The position numbers and the translations under genes are program-made. Positions 1-6,017 of a stretch of 25,500 nucleotides of DNA are shown here, piece after piece. Positions within the stretch are counted from its first letter, which is position 1, and every line of letters begins with the position of its first letter. The notes beneath the pieces are model-generated. The model was not told the origin of the DNA. It made no database searches and worked only from the letters and a program-made list of their open reading frames with translations. Origin of the DNA: Nitriliruptoraceae bacterium (GTDB lineage Bacteria; Actinomycetota; Nitriliruptoria; Nitriliruptorales; Nitriliruptoraceae); NCBI GenBank assembly GCA_003554005.1, contig PWEU01000381.1, positions 1 to 25,500 on the forward strand. The letters are read 5' to 3'.

Positions 1-33
1 TCAGGCGCCGAGCAGCCGCGCACGGCCCCGTGG

Positions 34-474
34 TCAGCGGGCTGGCAGCAGCACCACGGTCCAGGCGTCCACCGACGTGCCCTCGAAGCCGTTGAGCGCC
101 CGGATCGCGGCCAACTGCTCCCGGGGGTCGACCCCATCTGGCGCGCTACTGACCGCGACGTCCCACAGGGTGTCGCCGGGTGCGAGCGCCGTGTGACCCG
201 CGACGCGGTCCGCGAGCTCGGCGTCAGCGCCGACGCGTCCCACCGCCACCGTCAACAGCGTGAGCAGCAGCACCAGAACCGCCAGAGCGAGCAGACGGCG
301 CCCCAGCACGGTGACGCGCGAGATGCGTCCGATCGTCCGCTGCCGGGCCGGTTTCCCACACCTGCGGGCCGATGCGGCCGGGGCCGGGGCCGGCCCCTGC
401 CACCGACCAGCGAGCGCCGGGCCCGGCAGCTCCTTGGGCGTCGCGCCTGGGGCTGTGGTGTCGGTGGCGATCAT
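34..474 (-). CDS. LysM-domain membrane protein, YneA/DivS-like SOS cell-division inhibitor candidate
   Basis: Protein of 146 residues. Residues 1-57 are a Pro/Ala-rich cytoplasmic tail with a basic stretch, 58-80 form one strongly hydrophobic membrane segment, and about 93-145 form a single extracytoplasmic LysM domain (APGDTLW near the start, LNG in the middle, VLLP at the end) that should bind peptidoglycan. Known biology: LysM proteins divergent from lexA (YneA in Bacillus, DivS in Corynebacterium, Rv2719c in Mycobacterium) are SOS-induced and delay septation. Here the gene diverges from lexA and shares an upstream region with four SOS boxes, two of them within about 100 bp of its ATG. The family call rests on the domain and the context. 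The division-inhibitor role is inferred, because the sequence between LysM and membrane anchor is not diagnostic. Confidence 0.8.
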   Translation of the reverse strand: MIATDTTAPGATPKELPGPALAGRWQGPAPAPAASARRCGKPARQRTIGRISRVTVLGRRLLALAVLVLLLTLLTVAVGRVGADAELADRVAGHTALAPGDTLWDVAVSSAPDGVDPREQLAAIRALNGFEGTSVDAWTVVLLPAR

Positions 475-535
475 GCTGGGCTCCTCGCTCGGACCGCTCG
501 GCTCGGCGTGGGAGCGGCGGGGAAAGCAGCCGCTC

Positions 536-549
536 CGAACGCCCGTTCG
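536..549. promoter_or_regulatory. SOS (LexA) box 1
   Basis: CGAAC-GCCC-GTTCG, a perfect match to the Gram-positive SOS operator CGAAC-N4-GTTCG. It lies 62 bp upstream of the LysM gene ATG, in its probable leader, so LexA bound here would block that gene. Confidence 0.85.
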
Positions 550-561
550 TTTGCAGTCAAC

Positions 562-575
562 CGAACACGCGTTCT
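562..575. promoter_or_regulatory. SOS (LexA) box 2 inside the LysM-gene promoter
   Basis: CGAAC-ACGC-GTTCT, one mismatch from the consensus. On the minus strand it lies just after a TTGACG hexamer (583-578) that would be a -35 element for the LysM gene, so the operator falls in the promoter spacer. The matching -10 is weak. Confidence 0.7.
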
Positions 576-592
576 CTCGTCAAGCTGAAGAA

Positions 593-606
593 CGAACAGA
601 TGTTCC
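593..606. promoter_or_regulatory. SOS (LexA) box 3
   Basis: CGAAC-AGAT-GTTCC, one mismatch from CGAAC-N4-GTTCG and a good match to the Bacillus-type box. It sits upstream of the putative lexA -10, around the expected -35 region. Confidence 0.75.
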
Positions 607-626
607 CCGACCGGGCAGGAAGCTGG

Positions 627-649
627 TATCCTGGACGAACGCGCGTTCG
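627..649 (+). promoter_or_regulatory. lexA promoter -10 with SOS box 4
   Basis: A TATCCT hexamer at 627-632 is a plausible -10 element. It is followed at 636-649 by CGAAC-GCGC-GTTCG, a perfect SOS box that would cover the transcription start. The lexA ATG is at 669. This arrangement predicts autorepression by LexA. No convincing -35 is visible. Confidence 0.7.
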
Positions 650-668
650 ACCACACGGGAGGTCCGGC

Positions 669-1508
669 ATGGGGCGCACACGACCCGACACATCACACGA
701 CGACGCTGCCCCGGAGACGGCCCAGAGCCCTCCGGCTGCGGGCGACACTGCCCACAGCGACACCAGCAGCGACACCAGCAGCGACACCAGCAGCGACACC
801 AGCAACGACACCACCGCCGGGATCTCCGGGACGAGCGCCGATGAAGGCGCGGCGACCACGCCCGCTCCCGAGGCCTCGGGGGAACTGACCGAGCGGCAGC
901 GCGCGATCCTGGAGATGATCCACGCTCACGTCGACGAGCACGGATACCCGCCGTCGGTCCGGGAGATCGGTGACGCGGTGGGCCTGCGGTCCCCCTCGTC
1001 GGTCCACGGTCAGCTCGAGTCCCTCGAGCGCAAGGGGTACCTGCGCCGCGACCCGACGAAGCCGCGGGCGCTCGAGCTCGGCCGGGACCCGATCACCGCA
1101 CTCGACCTGCCCCGCTCCCCTGCGCGGCACGTCCCGCTGGTCGGTGAGATCGCCGCTGGTGGCCCCATCCTGGCCGAGGAACGCGTCGACGCCGTCTATC
1201 CGCTGCCGAAGGAGCTCGTCGGCGACGGGCAGCTCTTCATGCTGCGGGTTCGGGGCGAGTCGATGCTCGAAGCCGGGGTCTTCGACGGGGACCTGGTCGT
1301 CGTCCGTGAGCAACCGAAGGTCGAGCAGGGTGAGATGTGCGCCGCCTTGATCGAGGGCGAGGCCACCGTCAAGTTCTTCCGCCGGACCAGGAGCGGCGAG
1401 GTGTTCCTCGACCCGGCGAACGGCTCCTACGAACCGATCCCGGTCACCGCATCGGACGACGCGCGCATCATGGGCAAGGTGGTCACGGTGCTCCGCCAGA
1501 TCCGGTGA
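669..1508 (+). CDS. lexA: LexA repressor
   Basis: Protein of 279 residues, the SOS transcriptional repressor that self-cleaves when bound to the RecA filament. The ATG at 669 follows GGGAGG at a good distance. Residues 1-70 are a Ser/Thr/Asp-rich low-complexity extension not found in typical LexA. Residues 72-137 are the winged-helix DNA-binding domain (ERQRAILEMI, PSVREIGDAVGLRSPSSVHGQL). The S24 peptidase-like domain carries the Ala163-Gly164 cleavage site (EIAAGGP), the nucleophile Ser198 (RGESML) and the general base Lys235 (EATVKFF). It diverges from the LysM gene and converges on hflX. A longer upstream reading frame exists, but the SOS boxes and ribosome-binding site place the start at 669. 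Confidence 0.96.
   Translation: MGRTRPDTSHDDAAPETAQSPPAAGDTAHSDTSSDTSSDTSSDTSNDTTAGISGTSADEGAATTPAPEASGELTERQRAILEMIHAHVDEHGYPPSVREIGDAVGLRSPSSVHGQLESLERKGYLRRDPTKPRALELGRDPITALDLPRSPARHVPLVGEIAAGGPILAEERVDAVYPLPKELVGDGQLFMLRVRGESMLEAGVFDGDLVVVREQPKVEQGEMCAALIEGEATVKFFRRTRSGEVFLDPANGSYEPIPVTASDDARIMGKVVTVLRQIR
755..812 (+). repeat. 12-bp tandem repeat inside lexA
   Basis: Four exact copies of CAGCGACACCAG (755-802) and a degenerate fifth encode a run of Asp-Thr-Ser-Ser units in the N-terminal extension of LexA, before the DNA-binding domain. Copy number should be prone to slippage without changing frame. Confidence 0.9.
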
Positions 1509-1532
1509 GCGATGAGCCCCGGCTCATCGCTC
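1507..1532. terminator. Bidirectional terminator hairpin between lexA and hflX
   Basis: GAGCGATGAGCC and its exact reverse complement are separated by 2 nt, giving a nominal 12-bp stem. The repeat overlaps the lexA stop codon (1506-1508) on one side and the hflX stop codon (1524-1526) on the other. No long T-run follows on either strand. Confidence 0.7.
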
Positions 1533-2855
1533 CCAGCCCTCCGGCTCGTCGGCGAAGGGGTCCTCGTCGAGGAAGTGACGCAGCTCGAGGGCAGCGTCCC
1601 GGTCCACATCGGCGGTCAGGGTCGTGCCGGTCTCGGTGTGCTCCTCTCCGATCACCGAGCCCTGGCGATGCGCCAGGGCGACGAGGTCCTGCCGGGAGTA
1701 GGGCACGTGCCCGCGGATGCGATAGCGAAGAGAGGGCAGGCGGGCGGTGATGCGTTCGATCAACCGATCGATGCCCTCGCCGGTCGCGGCCGAGACCAGC
1801 ACCGGCTCCTCACCGAGCTCGAGCTCGACACGTCGGGCCAGAGCGGCCACCACGCCTTCGTCGGCCGCGTCGATCTTGTTGAGCACCAGCTGCTGGGGTC
1901 GCGCGTCGGCACCGATCTCCGCGAGCCCCTCCTGCACCGCCACGATCTGCGCCTCGGCCTCGGGGTGCGACGCATCGACCACGTGCAGGAGTAGGTCGGC
2001 CTTCGCGGAGCCCTCGAGCGTCGAGGTGAAGGCCTCGACGAGCCCGTGTGGCAGCTTGCGGACGAACCCGACGGTGTCGGTGAGCACGATCTCGCGCCCG
2101 TCGTCCAGCGGCAGGCGTCGGATCGTCGGGTCGAGGGTGGCGAAGAGCCGGTCCTCCACCTTGACGTCCGCGCCCGTGATGCGGTTCAGCAGCGAGGACT
2201 TCCCGGCGTTCGTGTAGCCGACCAGCGCGACCTCCTGCACACGGTTGCGTTCGCGCTCGGCCGCCTTCGTCGCCCGGATGCGGCTGTAGTCCGCGAGGTC
2301 ACGGCGCAGCTTGCCCATCCGGCGCATGATGCGGCGCCGGTCGACCTCGAGCTGGGTCTCCCCCGGTCCACGACCACCGATCCCGGCGCCGCCGGCGACC
2401 CGACCACCGGCCTGGCGTGACAAGGCCTCACCCCAGCCGCGCAGCCGGGGCAGCAGGTACAGCAGCTGCGCCAGTTCCACCTGGGCCTTGCCCTCCTTCG
2501 AGGTGGCGTGCTGGGCGAAGATGTCCAGGATCACGATGGTGCGGTCCAGGACCTTCTGCTTGACCAGTTCCTCCAGCGTGCGTTGCTGGGCGGGTGTCAG
2601 CTCGTCATCGAAGACCAATGCATCCGCGCCCACCGCGGCGACCAGGTCCCGGAGCTCCGTGACCTTGCCCCGGCCGATGAAGGTGCCGGGATCGGGGCTG
2701 TCGCGTCGCTGTATCACCCGCTCGACCACCTCGGCTCCGGCGGTGTCCAGCAGAGCGGTGAGCTCGTCGAGCGACGCATCGAGGTCAGCCGTCGTCACCC
2801 CCGGCAACTGCACGCCGACGATGACCGCGCGTTCGACCGGTCGGATGATGTCCAC
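1524..2855 (-). CDS. hflX: GTPase HflX
   Basis: Protein of 443 residues from the GTG at 2855. HflX is a ribosome-binding GTPase that splits stalled or hibernating 70S ribosomes under stress. The N-terminal HflX domain contains FIGRGKV (about 59-65) and the glycine-rich GGRGPGETQLE segment (160-170), then a helical linker. The G domain has the P-loop GYTNAGKS (213-220), DTVGF (260-264) and NKID (about 327-330). The start is uncertain: the frame stays open for about 50 codons upstream to the dapF stop and reads like a charged HflX N-terminus, but that stretch has no ATG, GTG or TTG. Gene order dapF-hflX is usual for actinobacteria. Confidence 0.95.
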   Translation of the reverse strand: MDIIRPVERAVIVGVQLPGVTTADLDASLDELTALLDTAGAEVVERVIQRRDSPDPGTFIGRGKVTELRDLVAAVGADALVFDDELTPAQQRTLEELVKQKVLDRTIVILDIFAQHATSKEGKAQVELAQLLYLLPRLRGWGEALSRQAGGRVAGGAGIGGRGPGETQLEVDRRRIMRRMGKLRRDLADYSRIRATKAAERERNRVQEVALVGYTNAGKSSLLNRITGADVKVEDRLFATLDPTIRRLPLDDGREIVLTDTVGFVRKLPHGLVEAFTSTLEGSAKADLLLHVVDASHPEAEAQIVAVQEGLAEIGADARPQQLVLNKIDAADEGVVAALARRVELELGEEPVLVSAATGEGIDRLIERITARLPSLRYRIRGHVPYSRQDLVALAHRQGSVIGEEHTETGTTLTADVDRDAALELRHFLDEDPFADEPEGWER

Positions 2856-3008
2856 GCCCTCGCGGGGACCTTCATCGGTGAGTACATCGCGACGCAGCCG
2901 CCGGGCCTCGGCGCGACCGATCGTGGCCGCGTCATCGAGATCGAGGGCCCGCCGGTCGTCGCCATCGGCCGGGTCGGGCGGGTACTGCTCGGCAGTGGGG
3001 TCCAGGGG

Positions 3009-3893
3009 TCACTCCTCGCTGTCGTCGCCGGCTGCGGCCAGCCAGGCCGTGTCCAGGGTGCCACGGGCGACCTCGACCGCCGGTCCAGTCATGGTGACCG
3101 TTCCGCCACCGGCGTGGTCGACGTCCAGGCGGCCGCCCGGCAGCTCCACCGCGACCTGCTCTCCCAGCAGGGAGAGGGGCTGAAGCGCCACCACCGCCGC
3201 GCAGGCGCCGGTGCCGCAGGCGGCGGTCTCACCCACCCCCCGCTCCCACACCCGCAGCCGGAGCCGGTCGGCAGCGACCACCTCGGCGAAGCCGACGTTG
3301 ACGCCCTCCGGGAAGCTCGGGTCACCCTCGAGCCGCGCGCCGAGCCGGCGCACGGGTGCGGCGTCGACGTCGTCGACGACCAGCACGGCGTGGGGGTTGC
3401 CCATCGAGAGCACGCTGAAGCCGACCACCTCGCCGTCCACATCGAGGTGGTGACGGAGCGCGTCGGGGTCAGCGGCGGCGAAGGGCACCGCTTCGGGGCG
3501 GAGCACCGGTGGCCCCATGTCGACGGCGACGGTCGCCACCCTCCCGTCAGGGTGCCGGCCCACGATCCTGACCGGCTTGACACCGGCACGGGTACCGACC
3601 CGGACCACCCCGTCCTCGGCGGGGACGACCAGGTGGTGGTCCACGACGTGCTTGGCGACCACGCGCACCCCGTTGCCGCACATCTCGACCACCGAGCCGT
3701 CGGCGTTGCGGTAGTCCATGAACACGTCGGCGTCGTCGCCGCCGCGAGCGATCCGGATCACCCCATCGGCGCCCAGACCACGACGACGATCGGCCAGCGC
3801 GCGCACGAGGGCAGCCGGCAGTTGGAGACGGTCGTCGAGGTCGGTGAGCACCACGAAGTCGTTCGCGGTGCCGTGGGCGAGGGTGAACTCCAT
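3009..3893 (-). CDS. dapF: Diaminopimelate epimerase
   Basis: Protein of 294 residues. It converts LL- to meso-diaminopimelate for lysine and peptidoglycan synthesis, without cofactor, using two cysteines. Both are visible: Cys72 in EMCGNGVR and Cys226 in AACGTGAC, each in its conserved family context. Length is normal (family about 270-290). The ATG at 3893 starts MEFTLAHGTANDF, where the family usually starts; an open stretch further upstream is unlike the family. It lies 94 bp downstream of miaA and directly upstream of hflX, probably in one operon. Confidence 0.95.
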   Translation of the reverse strand: MEFTLAHGTANDFVVLTDLDDRLQLPAALVRALADRRRGLGADGVIRIARGGDDADVFMDYRNADGSVVEMCGNGVRVVAKHVVDHHLVVPAEDGVVRVGTRAGVKPVRIVGRHPDGRVATVAVDMGPPVLRPEAVPFAAADPDALRHHLDVDGEVVGFSVLSMGNPHAVLVVDDVDAAPVRRLGARLEGDPSFPEGVNVGFAEVVAADRLRLRVWERGVGETAACGTGACAAVVALQPLSLLGEQVAVELPGGRLDVDHAGGGTVTMTGPAVEVARGTLDTAWLAAAGDDSEE

Positions 3894-3987
3894 CCTGGCA
3901 GGGTACGCGCCGACGGGCTGGGTGGCCGGCCGGGTGGGTGGGCGGGCGGGCCCGACCGACCCGGCGTGCAGCGCCGCCTCCTGACGA

Positions 3988-4890
3988 TCAGCGTGCCAGC
4001 AGCAACTCGCGAGCCGCCTCGAGCTCCAGGGGCCGGCAGCGTGGATCGGCCCGGAACCAGCTGCGCTGGCGACGGGCGTAGCGCCAGGTACGCCGCGCGA
4101 TCGCCTCGGGCAGCGCAGCGACGGGGAGGTCGCCGTCCAGGGTCTGGGCCGCCTCGGCGTAGCCGATGGCCTGCGCCGCCGTCCGGGACAACCGCCCGCG
4201 CGCACGCAACGCTGCCGTCTCCTCGAGCAGGCCCTCCGCGACCATCTCCTGGGCGCGACGCTCGATCCGCCGGCGCAGCACGTCGGTGGGCGGATCGAGC
4301 AGCACCCCCTCGAGGCCGGGGTAGATCGACCGGTAGGCGCCGTAGCTGTCGTCGAAGTCGGAGAACGGCTCGCCCGTCAGCTCGAGGACCTCCAGTGCCC
4401 GGACGCTGCGGCGCACGTTGCCAGGAGCGATCCGCCCCGCAGCCACCGGATCCTTCCTGGCCAGCTCGGCATGGGCGCCCTCTGGGTCGCTGGCCCAACG
4501 CTGCTCGAGCCGGTCCCGCACCTCGGCATCGGTGGGTGGGAACCGCAGGGGGTCGACGACGGCCCGGAAGTAGAGCCCCGATCCTCCCACCAGCAGTGGC
4601 GTGGCGCCCCGAGCTCGCACCTCGTCGATCGTGGCCCGGGCGACGTCGCGGAAGGCGGCGACGCTGAGGGACTCGGAGGGGTCAAGGAGATCGATCAGGT
4701 GGTGCGGGACGGCAGCGCGGTCCTCGACGGTGGGCTTCGCCGTCCCGATGTCCATCCCGCGGTAGACGGTGAACGCGTCGATCGCGACGAGTTCCGTCGG
4801 CCGGTCGACGGTGTGGCGGGCGACCGCGACCTCCAGCGCCAGGCGGGACTTGCCTGAAGCGGTCGGGCCGACCACCGCCAGTACCGTCAT
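3988..4890 (-). CDS. miaA: tRNA dimethylallyltransferase MiaA
   Basis: Protein of 300 residues, normal for the family. It transfers the dimethylallyl group to N6 of A37 in tRNAs reading U-starting codons; the product is then methylthiolated by MiaB, encoded upstream at 6018-7517. The P-loop GPTASGKS is at 8-15. The conserved acceptor region reads DAFTVYRGMDIGTAKPT: the Asp, the YRGMDIGTAKPT block and the later LVGGSGLYFRA motif are intact, but the usual DSMQ is replaced by DAFT. Start ATG at 4890. Family assignment is firm despite the altered loop. Confidence 0.94.
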   Translation of the reverse strand: MTVLAVVGPTASGKSRLALEVAVARHTVDRPTELVAIDAFTVYRGMDIGTAKPTVEDRAAVPHHLIDLLDPSESLSVAAFRDVARATIDEVRARGATPLLVGGSGLYFRAVVDPLRFPPTDAEVRDRLEQRWASDPEGAHAELARKDPVAAGRIAPGNVRRSVRALEVLELTGEPFSDFDDSYGAYRSIYPGLEGVLLDPPTDVLRRRIERRAQEMVAEGLLEETAALRARGRLSRTAAQAIGYAEAAQTLDGDLPVAALPEAIARRTWRYARRQRSWFRADPRCRPLELEAARELLLAR

Positions 4891-4941
4891 CCTCGGGCCC
4901 TCGCTCTGCTCGCTGCGCGACGCTACTGGCCCATGACGGCG

Positions 4942-4999
4942 ACGGCCGCCCGCACCTGGGTGCGAGCGGCCGTTCGGCCGGTGTCGCCGCGGTGGCGAC
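4942..4999 (-). terminator. Hairpins directly downstream of the rhodopsin gene
   Basis: Two inverted repeats lie 9-66 bp past the rhodopsin stop. At 4983-4999 GTCGCC pairs with GGCGAC around a 5-nt loop. At 4942-4973 ACGGCCGC pairs with GCGGCCGT, with a second inner stem GCACC/GGTGC. No T-tract follows, as is common in GC-rich actinobacteria. They probably end the rhodopsin transcript before miaA. Confidence 0.55.
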
Positions 5000-5007
5000 G
5001 GGCCGGT

Positions 5008-5844
5008 TCACGCCTGCTCGACGGACTCCTCGGCGAGGTGCTCGTAGCCATCGACCTCGAAGCCTTCGGCCACGGACCGGGCGGTGGCCACCTTGCCGAG
5101 CAGAACCCCGTAGATGATCTTCGAGAGCACGTCGGCGATGGTGAACAGGTAGGTGCGCGTCACCGCGGCCTCCGCGGTCTGACCGAAGTCCCCCAGCATC
5201 GGCACGATGTAGGCGACGATGTAGAGGTTCCAGGAGAAGGCGAAGAGGTAGCGGATGTTGCGCATCGTCGTCTTGGCTTCGCCGGGCAGGTAGCTCAGCG
5301 AGTCACCCGTCAAACGCCAGAAGATGCCGAAGAAGTAGATGTAGGGGATCATCGCGGCGGCGCCCCACCACAGCAGACCACCGAGCGGGCTGGCGACCTC
5401 GTAGAACTGCCCGACATAGCCGAAGAGCACCATCAGGACTCCGGCAGCACCCATCTTGAAGCGGTAGCCGAACAGGTCCTTCTTGGCGATGTTGAGGACG
5501 AACAGGCTCTGGGTCAGCAGCAGGGGCACGTCGATCAGCCAGTTGAAGTACCGGAAGCCGTGGTTGTAGGTGGCGTCACCGAGCACGAACAGGCCCTGGG
5601 CCTGGTCGAACACGAAGGCCTGGTTCAGCGAGAAGTCCAAACGCAGGAGCAGTAGCGCCGCGGAGAGCATGACCACCACGGACATGGTCGTCATGGAGCG
5701 GTACTTCGGAGCGACGTTCTTGCGGCTGAGGATGAAGTACGCCAGGCCCGCGAAGTGGGCGGCGTACCCGATGGTCAGCACGGTCGACATGAGGTCGAAC
5801 TGGGCGGGGGTGAACTCAACGACGTTCTCGAGGTTCCAGAGCAC
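5008..5844 (-). CDS. Microbial rhodopsin, NDQ type (light-driven sodium pump)
   Basis: Seven-helix retinal protein of 278 residues. Helix C reads RYFNWLIDVPLLLTQ, so the positions of bacteriorhodopsin D85-T89-D96 are Asn101, Asp105 and Gln112: the NDQ motif that defines outward Na+-pumping rhodopsins such as KR2. Arg98 is the usual helix-C arginine. Helix G reads IADVLSKIIYGVLLG, with counterion Asp238 and the retinal Schiff-base Lys242. GYVGQFYEV, IADVxSKxIYGVLLG and GFRY are shared with KR2 as I remember it. Leu at the proteorhodopsin position 105 equivalent (about residue 109) predicts green absorption. The GTG at 5844 has AAGGAG 8 nt upstream; a TTG two codons earlier (5850) is possible but too close to it. 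Placed between miaB and miaA, same strand. No opsin-linked retinal gene is visible. Confidence 0.95.
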   Translation of the reverse strand: MLWNLENVVEFTPAQFDLMSTVLTIGYAAHFAGLAYFILSRKNVAPKYRSMTTMSVVVMLSAALLLLRLDFSLNQAFVFDQAQGLFVLGDATYNHGFRYFNWLIDVPLLLTQSLFVLNIAKKDLFGYRFKMGAAGVLMVLFGYVGQFYEVASPLGGLLWWGAAAMIPYIYFFGIFWRLTGDSLSYLPGEAKTTMRNIRYLFAFSWNLYIVAYIVPMLGDFGQTAEAAVTRTYLFTIADVLSKIIYGVLLGKVATARSVAEGFEVDGYEHLAEESVEQA

Positions 5845-5936
5845 GGGCAAAGCTCCTTCGGACGGTGGCTGGGGGACGTGATCGGTCCGTCAACTCCGCG
5901 TCTGGGACGCGACCTGCGGCTCAGCCGATGGTCGCT

Positions 5937-5953
5937 CGGGGCTCGCAGCCCCG
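5937..5953 (-). terminator. Small hairpin between miaB and the rhodopsin gene
   Basis: CGGGGCT and AGCCCCG form a 7-bp stem with a 3-nt loop, 65 bp past the miaB stop and about 95 bp before the rhodopsin start. It may terminate miaB or sit in the rhodopsin leader. No convincing promoter could be read in 5845-6017; a TTGACG (5893-5888, minus strand) has no good -10 partner. Confidence 0.35.
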
Positions 5954-6017
5954 TCGCATCACGACCGGAGTTCGCGACCCACGCCGTCGTGTATCGGCGG
6001 CGCTTCCATGAGCCGTC

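Noticed and set aside
2508..4667. A 719-codon plus-strand open frame over hflX, dapF and miaA
   Set aside because: Antisense shadow of three clear genes in GC-rich DNA; no domain or compositional sign of a protein.
5008..5844. Proton pump, chloride pump (NTQ) or sensory rhodopsin
   Set aside because: Helix C has Asn, Asp, Gln rather than Asp-Thr-Asp/Glu or Asn-Thr-Gln, and no transducer gene is adjacent.
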